A DNA stretch of 64,000 bases from contig RQOL01000876.1 of assembly GCA_013076295.1 (NCBI GenBank), positions 1,302,001 through 1,366,000 of the forward strand, in the 5' to 3' direction. Made by a program: the position numbers and the translations under genes. The notes under the pieces were generated by a model. That model was not told the DNA's origin. It did no database searches and worked only from the letters and a program-made list of their open reading frames with translations. Source of the stretch: Sanderia malayensis. Taxonomy: Eukaryota; Cnidaria; Scyphozoa; Semaeostomeae; Pelagiidae. Of the stretch, positions 1 through 9,700 are shown piece by piece. The first letter of the stretch is position 1; the number at the start of each line of letters is the position of its first letter.

Positions 1-225
1 AAAATTTTCTTAGTGGTTAGGTATGTCAATTTTTTATCCAAGCAGTAGCTCTTTTGCAACTTGATTTTTAAAAAGCATTTGGTGATAAAATGATACCATT
101 TTCGAGCTTAATTTCTTATAAAAATAGCGTGTAGTCGACATTTCATTACTTACTCCTTGATAAATATAAGCTTTAGATTAATCATTATAATCTTTTTGAC
201 GATAAAATTGCGTGCATGATATTTT

Positions 226-749
226 TTACAACTTTGTGTCATAAACGAAAGCCTTGTTGTCATTGGGAACCGTTGTTGAAAGTGAGACTGCTGAAGATTT
301 GTCCATCTAAAATGAAATGAAAATCAAAATTTATTAAAGAAATGTTTGAAAAATTGTGAGGGGTAGCGTATTCTGTTGATGAATTAAGCCTCGTAGTCCG
401 GGAGGCAGTTTATTATACATAATTTTTATCACAAAACTATTTTGATTATCACAAAACCATTTTGATTATCACGGAATCAAAACTGTTACATTTGCTCCCA
501 CACTCTCGTGCTTCACTGATTGACCCATTTGTTCTGGGTATTTTTCCAGTTCTCCTTCGTTAAGAGCTTCAATGCGACAACGTAATTGGTTCATCTGAAA
601 AAAATTATAATTACAATTACTTATTAATGGGATTTGTTCAAATTAGCAATTGAAACCCATGAAATTTAGATGATATTTACAGGTTGATTGCTGAAGTTTT
701 GTGTCGATTTTTTGCGTCTTTGTTGAAACTTCTGAACTGCTTCTTTCAC
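226..749 (-). CDS. Copy A exons 21-23: cytoplasmic tail
   Basis: Exon 681-749 is a basic helix (VKEAVQKFQQRRKKS...). Exon 490-594 reads MNQLRCRIEALNEGEL then KYPEQMGQSVKHESVGAN. Exon 226-306 reads MDKSSAVSLSTTVPND then NKAFVYDTKL and ends at the TAA at 226-228. All are phase 0-0. The middle tail exon has lost its acceptor and gained a stop in copy B; copy D shows the same acceptor loss. Confidence 0.7.
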
Positions 750-3700
750 CTGCAACAACAGTTTAATAGACCATTAGATCATTACCAGTTAGTGTGGCAG
801 AGAGGAGGATCACTGTAGTATGTCAAGTTATCCCATGTTAAGGCCTCACAATTTTCTCTGTAGACCAGTCGAATCAACAAGAATCGCGCAGTGAAAAGGT
901 GGAAATCAAAGTTTATTTTGTTGGGACAGTGAACTCTATATAAGAAGACTTCTTATATAGAGCTCACTGTGTTGGGGTGAACCATTTTTTACCTGGGGGT
1001 CTGTAAAACAATGCATGATGGGGAAGAGTAAACCCTGTAAAAATGAAAATGCAATTTTAGGTTCTCAAAACTTGAATTTAGATCAATTATTTAATGTTTT
1101 CACATAATTAAACATGATTGGATAAATTGAATATTTCCAAACGTACAACAAGACATCCATTGATTATGATATAAAGATAGCCAACCACAACAGGGCTGCT
1201 TTCGATGCCAAAACCAAGTATTTCTATTACACCAAGTATTGGTATTAACGTCATAAATGCTTTTGTTGTGGATCTGAGAGAAGAAGAGGGAAATTTCTGG
1301 CCTAAGTCTTGCAAACATGTGTGAATGACAATTGCATTGCCGTAGGATAGTACCTCTGTATTATGTTATATACTTCTGAAGACTAATAGATACGATTATT
1401 ATTGTAAATTGTGTTTATAAAATTGTCAGGTTTTAGACGAGGCGTTTAAAAAATGTAGCGCTTAATAAATGTTTTTTGAATTGAGAGGTTTTGAATTGAA
1501 CATTACTAGAAAGAAATAGGTCTTATGAAGCATTACTGTGTTTGCAAGAGTGACAGAAGAAGAAATAGGTGAACCTGAGTTTTTGAGGTGATGTCTTCAA
1601 GCGCTGAGATGAGGAAATGTTTTTGAGAATAAACCAAAGAATCAAGCAGAAGAGCACGAAGTTGACCTGAAAAGAAAAAAAAGTGATGTTTAATATTACA
1701 TAAATTTGCCAAACACAGAAAAGAAGCAGATAAGAATTTGAGCTTTTGGTGAAGTCGGGTTGATACATAACCTGAAAATAGTGGATTTGTATAATTAGAT
1801 ACGTTGCTTGAAGTAGGAAAATAGTTATTTTCACAATACATTCTGGCGTAGAATTCAATTAGATATATTTGGACATAAATTATGGTAAATGAATAATGAT
1901 AACTTATACCCCGAGTAGAATTGCAACAGGACCTCTGAAAAACCACCTAATTGTTCCCAATGAAATGCATCTAAAAAGTAATTGATGAAGCAAGTTTTCT
2001 AGGAAGCAGTTGGAATTTTTAATGGATTTGAAACAGAGTAAATAAAAATGAGGAACTGATGAAACATACCCAGGACTTTGCAAAAAGGCATCCGATTTAG
2101 ACGCAATTGCAATAACAAACGATAAAAGCGGCAATCCTTCGATAAACAAGACGAATAAAGCGATTACCAAGTTATTAATATCACTATTAGTTTGAGAGAG
2201 GTAATTCCTAAAAGTTGATGGTACAAGTCATTTAATTTTACTTCGGGTCTGTAGTCGAGAAATAATATGGTTTTTTAAGTAAAAGCGACATATATTGTTA
2301 AGAGTTGTTTTTGAGGCTTGCATTTGAGTCTTCCCAAACCGAATCAAACAGTGATTACAAATTCTGTTCAGAGTTACCGTAAGCCCTCGATTAAGACCCC
2401 AGGGGCTTATTTCGCAAAAAAACATTTTACGGTGTGGGCTCACTCGAAGGGGGGGGGGCTTATCCTGATACATTTATACCAAAAAAATTCGGACGGCTTA
2501 ATTTCAAACGTTTAAGTTTCGGACAAAATGTAAGACTCAAAGGACCTTTGGATAACATCTTTAAGGCTCATAACACAACAAGACAATGAGATCTTTACCA
2601 CAGCACGAAACACCAGTGATTGAGTATATGAATACAGTTCTAGTTTGTATCATAATCAAGGATAGTCTTGACAATAAAACTGGGGAATTCTCAGATGAAC
2701 AATTTCCAAAAGAGGAAACTGTGCTGCTATAAGACATACCCCAGCCAATTGCAGCATAAACTTTGTGGTTTGTCCATCTTGTTTGGAACACAAGAGCTAT
2801 GACGTTGAATAAATTGATGCCCTCAACAAGCATCCAGGAAAATGTTGCCATCGAACTGCAGTATTGAATAATAATAAATGTTGTGCAGATACCCTGAATA
2901 AAACAAACACAGATTCAATCATAATGAAAAAAACGTGACATCAAACACCGTAAAATTATTTGCTTATCATTGGAATAGTTGATAAGTTCTCACTCATTTT
3001 TTCTTTAAATCTCGTTCAATCCAACTTCCAAGTACATAAATAAAAGTGGAAATTATTCTTGCAACAAATAGGTTCTTGTGGATAAAAAATTTTTTTGTCG
3101 AGGGAACACTGTAATGAACAAAAAACAATTTAACTGCTGCTATGGATATCTAGATAAAAAATGTGACATAAAAAGACTGTGACGTGACATAAAAAGCATT
3201 GAAATGTTTTTAAGCACTGTGAGGGACAGCAAGTAGAGTAAGAGAATTGATCCAAACTTGGGCCTTGACGTGGCTTTATATACCAGTCTAAACTGCAAAT
3301 ACGGGACATTTTCTTGTTATTATCCATTGTTGTTGCACATACATACTGTAAATTCTCTTTTTAGCCCCCCCCTCTCAATTGAGCCCCCCTCCCTTTTAAG
3401 CCCCTCCTTTCAAAAAAACAAATATTTATTAAGCCCCCTATCTCAACTAAGCCCCTTCCCCTCAAAATTTGTTTAGTGCAAATATTTGACATCATTATTA
3501 TTAGGACATCAAAACTCAAACGTAATCATCTATATACTGCTGATAAGGTTTTTGACTTGACTTGTTCTACTGTTATTTTCATATGTTTGAGACAATTCCA
3601 AGTGCAGCTTTTCTGGAATAGAAACTTGCACAATGAAAATGATAGTTCAATTGGTAAATGAAGTTATCAAATTATTTATTATTATCTTGAAAAATTATTA

Positions 3701-6700
3701 AGCCCCCCTCTCAATTAAGCTCCCCTCTCTTATAAGCCCCCTCAAAAGTGGTTGATTGCAATAAGCCCGCCGGGGGGCTAAAAAGAGAATTTACGGTATA
3801 TGATTCAAGCCTTGATTCACTGGCTATTGCTTTGCTAACTTCTTTTGCATACGAAGGTTTTGAGTTATAAACATCTCTCTTAGATATAATGCAAACAAAA
3901 CATTTCCATTTCCTGTTTTCTGCATTGAGATTTTACTATAGCATTATTTCATCACATTAGAAAAATATACTCACTTAAATCCAAATAACAAGATTACAGC
4001 TATTATCAAGGCCACCAGTGAGATCATTGCAAAGCTAATGTTCATGATGAGTTGCACTCTAATATGAGTATCAAGGGCCTTTTTCTTTACTTTCAATTTA
4101 ACTTGGACAACCCGAGCCTGTAAGAAAGTCAAATTTATGTTTCTAGTTCACTGCTATTGAATGTGTTCATTTGTTATCAAATTATTGAGTTTGCTTGACC
4201 ACCTAAAATGCTATATGTGTATCTCTCTACGCAAGGCTCATTACAGTAAGCTCTTTAGAAACAATTAACAAGCAAATGTTATTGTATAAACATACTTTAA
4301 TTGATTGATTTCTCTCATTTGTTCCATTAGATAAGCCCAACATGATGATTCCACGTTTGGGTCCACGTTCCTTATAAACAAAAACACAGTTTCGTAAGCA
4401 ACCGAGAACTCTGATCAAATCTTTCCAATGGAGAATTGGACAAGAGAATAAAATAACCAAATCATTGAGTTTGCTTAACCATTGAAAAGGTTATATGTGA
4501 ACCTCTCCACGCAAGGCCTATTATAGTAAGCTCATTAGAAATAGCTAACAGGCAAAATTTATTGCATAAACATACTTCAATCGATTGGTTTCTCGTATTT
4601 GTTTCATTAGAGAAGCCAATCACGGTGATTTCACTCTTGGATCCACGTTCCTTATAAACAAAAACACAGTTTCATAAGCAACCGAGAACTCTGATCAAAT
4701 CTTTGCAATGGAGAGTTGGACAAGAGAATAAAATAGCAAAAGGGTAGGTACTACTAGCATTGCTACTAACTACACAAGTGCAAGTCTAATAATGTTAACC
4801 ACGAGAGGACCAAATGCCTTTGATGAAGTTACAGGCTATATAAGCAACTTAGTTTGCCAGTTTAAAACTCTTAAGACCACCTAAGTTTCGCTAAAAGGAG
4901 TAGGTAGCCCAAAGCGCAAGATCTAAGCTGGTTTTTTCACTGTCAACAGTCAGGTGTAGCTACTTGATTCGTTTGGTTTATTGCATACCTTTTTTACCTG
5001 TAGAGAATCGATGTCTGTGCCTTGTAAGGTATATTTCTGAAGAAGAAAGGTAAGATAATTAAATTAGTAATTTGTAATCTTGTACTACCCCTCATCTTCT
5101 CGACAAAAAGTTTTGAATGGAAGCAAAGAAGTCTTCGTTACATCTAAATAATGTTAAATCAAAAAATTGTTCAGTAAGGCAGCTGATGTTACCATACATT
5201 TTGTAAGTTATTTGGAAAAACGTTAGTGCATGGTTATATATCGTTTTCGACACTTATGGTCAACGATTAGAAGTCCTGTTCAAAGTTTCTGATCCAAATA
5301 TCGAAGAGAAATAGAAAGTTTGATTTGTTTCAAAATCAAAGGAACCTTGAGGTGACTCGCGACAGATGGCTTTTATTTCACTGTATTATCCAGAAAGTGA
5401 AGAAAGTAATATTAAATTAAAGGGCTTATGCAGCCTGAAATGAGATAACGATTTTTTTACGGAGATGGAGAGAAAAAGATCTGAGTATCACTATGAACCT
5501 ATTTTGAGTGTTTTCTGACGAGTTTAAGTATGTTTTTTCCAAGCTCAAACACAGCCAGGTCTGCGCTATATTTTCCTCACATTATGAGTCAATTCTCGTT
5601 GCTTTCAATTAAAACAGAAATGTTAACAAATTTTGAAAAAAATAAAACTTTCAAGATTTTGATTCAGTGTGACGTCAGAATGAACCGAGCTATTGTTCTT
5701 CAACTATTGTTCTTTGAACAAGAGCTGCCCGGCCTGTGTTGAAACAGTGTCTGGCTAAAATCTTTTCAAAATGTCATGTCGGATTGCGAAAATAGTAGCT
5801 CAAAACAAATTCCTCTGACAACGAAGGACGAAGTCTTCCTGAGGATAGCGAAGAAGACGAAGACTATTCAGTAGTCAGTTCGTATAGTTGAAACTCGCAC
5901 GAAGGAGAACCTCTTGCAAGAGCAAGAAGACCGAGAGCTGGGTACGGCAGTGATGATAAAGAATCGGGTTGTGAAGGCCTACCTAGATATCTCTGAAAGA
6001 GCTGGATGCCCGTTTTGAAAATAAAACTTATGTTGATAATTGGTTAGTTCATTTGTTATTTAATAAATTATTGGCAACTGTTAAACATTAATTCTATGGA
6101 ATCATATGAGTTTTGTTCATTGTACTGTTTTGTCTTCAGTTGTTACGGTCCAATCCAGGTCTTCAGAAGAGTTTCGTCTTGCGAGACTTATGGAGAGAGA
6201 CGAATTTAGTGTTGGCGCAGCAAATTCAAAAAACCTTTGTTTTGAGACCACTCACGCAAACATTTTGACTCCAGTTTTCGATCTTGTTTCATCAAGTTAA
6301 AAAACTATCATTTTCCAAAACAAAAATGAAATACTATAATTGTTGTATTAGTTGCATAAGCATACAGCTAGAAAACTTTCTTCTTTTCACCTGATGCTTC
6401 CAATCCAACGAGTCAAAAATGCTCCCCGTCTCCGTGTGTGATCGTGCTCGTGGTCCCCCCCTGCCACAGCGTGCCCAGCATCTAGTATGGTACGTCATGT
6501 TGTTTGTTATTTCAACAAGTTTACATTTTATCCAATGAAAAACTTGCAAAGTGATATCATACTTGGTTGCCTCACTTCAAATCAAAAGTGAACGTTTGAA
6601 TCTGAGGCACATACCTTATATGGGCAAGTAGGAAGTCTACACAGACACAGACACAGACACAGACACAGACACAGACACAGACACAGAACACAACATTTTC

Positions 6701-9700
6701 CCCACTCACCAACATATACTCGCTTGCGCATGCGCGTCGCGAGTCAATAAAAATGGATGGTTCATTTACATCAGGTGGATATAAGATGTCTTGTAAGAAA
6801 CGAGAATGATATTCTGACCACATGTCGGGGAATGGGCGAGTACTGAAAGAAGAAAGAAGTAAATGTTTACGTTTTATTAAAATTGATCACGGAAGCTCAT
6901 GGTTAAGTGTAACTTGCATAAACTTGACTATATACGCCTATACAACTTAAATTTCATAGTCAATAGAGCTTGTCAAGGCTCTCGAAACAACAATGACAAC
7001 ATTACAGACAATGCTATCTTTAAAACAATCTGGAATACCCTGTACTTTTGCATGAAATCGAATACAATCTCAGGACAAGGGAAACCGTTCTACTTCCTAG
7101 CACATCCACTGCGGCCGTCGGTATGAATGCTGTATGTGTTAGGGGTAGCATACTCTAGAATAGCATAACCAGATGTGATAAAGAGCAGCGGAAAAATAGC
7201 TTCCCTTAAGCATGGGCTGGCGAGGAATGCAATTGCAAAAGTCTTGCTTTTTTTGTAAATATTTTTATAGTTATGTTAAATAGTTAAAACAAATTATTGT
7301 TAGTCCCTATTCTGGACTCCGGATTCCGGATTCTGTGTTTTATAAATAACCTTACGCACAAGGTCCCGTGACACTTTTGAGATTTTGAAATTACAGCGTT
7401 AAAATGTTTAAACAATATTGTAAATTTGCATGAAAAAAAAACATGTCAAAATGATATGCTTACGGAAGTATGCGTGAAGGTATAAAACCATATCTTCGAA
7501 TGAAAAGATTCAACATGAAATACAATCCGTAACGTGCCTGATTGGGAAGGAAATAGAAGGTTGAATTCTTTAAATTAGCTCATGTAGTATGTGGTTACCC
7601 TTGTGTCATTAAGATATAAATCAAATTGCTTACATCAGCTTCATTGCACAATCGAGGTGCCTCCAAGATGTTGGAAATAGCCTATGGGGATAAATTAAGA
7701 AGATTTTTTAATTAATTTAACATCCCCAATATCTTCACATTCAAACAAGGATTTGGATACCAAATTCAAATAACATTTGTATAACATGACGAATTTCTGT
7801 TCTTAGCAAATAAAGACCTATTACTTGTGATCTCACTACTATTGATAAAAGTCTGAAAGTCTGAAAGCAAACCAGAATGTCGGTGCTACGGAGGCAACAA
7901 ATTTTTTGTCTTGTTTTTGTTTCTTAAATTAGAAACAATTGGATTGATTTTCAGAGGTCCTGTTGCAATTCTTTTTGGGGCATAACAAATCTTGTCCAAA
8001 TATATCTAATTGAATCCTACACCAAAATGTATTGCAAGAACAACTGTTTTCATATTTTAAGCAAAGACATCACACATTGATTATGTTTGATGCATAACAT
8101 TATTCATGTATCAATTACTAATATAATTTTTTGTTTTCCTCTCTCACCTGCCTAAAAGCTGTAAGGTTGGACATTTCATACGTGGTTCTTTTGATATTAA
8201 CATATGAGGCTTTTTCTATCAGCACCGTGGCCAGTTGTATTGATCTTTTTTGGCTGACGGCGTCAACAGAATAATTGTATAACTGCCATGCATTTTCTCT
8301 CAACATCACTGCAGTTACATTGTCTATTGATAGTTCCTTTAAAAATCATAATTCTGACATGATATTTTTGAGGAAAAGTTAAGGTGGAAAAAAGAAAAGT
8401 TGCATGCTTTTATTCAAAATGGTTATTACTAAGCCGTGCTTTCCTTGAAAATCCTTTTATCCTTTGCCATGATATTAGCTACTTTTATACAGAGGGGCGT
8501 CGCTAAATGAGGGGGGGGGAATGGGGGTACAAACGCTGTTCTACCCACCCCCCCCAATCCTGTGTCTGTCGGTACAGCAAATGTTTCGTCGGAAAATGAT
8601 GAAATTTTGCAAAAAGTCTTGCTTTGAGATGTTTCATCGGAAATTTTGTCTTGCTTTGTTTCGCATTCAGCGTATTTTCAATAAAACGAGTATATGATTG
8701 TTAGCATAGAAGTTTATTGTGGAGGAAATAAAAGTACGAATGCTAAAAATCTAATGCTATATGATCAAATTAAAATGTTTTCTGTTTGAGAATTGCCACA
8801 AAATGGGAGTTTTGGAAAATAAATTAGAAACTAAAAATGAATTTCTACCTCAATGGTTGTCGGTACCTTTCTTGTATATTGACATTGACAATAGTCCAGC
8901 TTTGGCCAAAATGCTCCATTTGACATTGTCATGGTACAAGTCCTCTGTAACACACCTCAAAAAACAAACACCTCATCATTTCAATTTTCAATTCACTTGG
9001 GTGTTTCTGCCTTCGTCGACGTCTTGAAAAGATTCTACTAAGCTGTGACATTTAATTCGTTGTCAAATCAACTCTTCCTTATATGTTGCTGCTATTCACA
9101 TTTGATAAGAAGCACGTTGTTAAAAGTTAAGAGCAAACACAACGACCAAAGGAGACATACCTAATGAGACAATTCCAGTAGGCTAGTTCCTCATATACAA
9201 ATTACCCCTTTCTACTGACTCATCTATTAAACATATAGAGATTGTTGGCATTTGGCTACCTTTCCAGTGTGGGTTCACATGAAAGCAGGGGAGATATTTT
9301 GTAACATTGACTGCCGATCGTCTCCAAATAAACGTCTTCTTCATGACTTTTTCAACAATTGATTTACAATAATCTATAAATAGAGATACCTGTGATAAAT
9401 CAGCTATTGACTCTAAAAATTTAAGTGCTAACATCTCAACTTTCGCTTTTGTATTTAAATCTCCACCTGTTTCCATGCGCTTAAAATTTTCGATTTCAAG
9501 TTAATTGATTCAGACAATTATTTAGCAAGATACGGGTATATAACGAAGCCCTTTGTAAGGTGAAGGTCATGTGGCTAACAAGTTACCAGGTTGTGATAAA
9601 ATGATCTACAACAAGGTGGTGTACCATACGGAATGCCTCGTGTGTAAATAAGTAAGTAAATTTATTAAATTTATCGTAAATAAATATTTATTGAAAAGCA

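Noticed and set aside
6572..6823. Minus-strand ORF with a poly Cys-Val stretch
   Set aside because: It runs through the (CACAGA)n repeat. Only the part 6770-6842 is a real exon of copy A.
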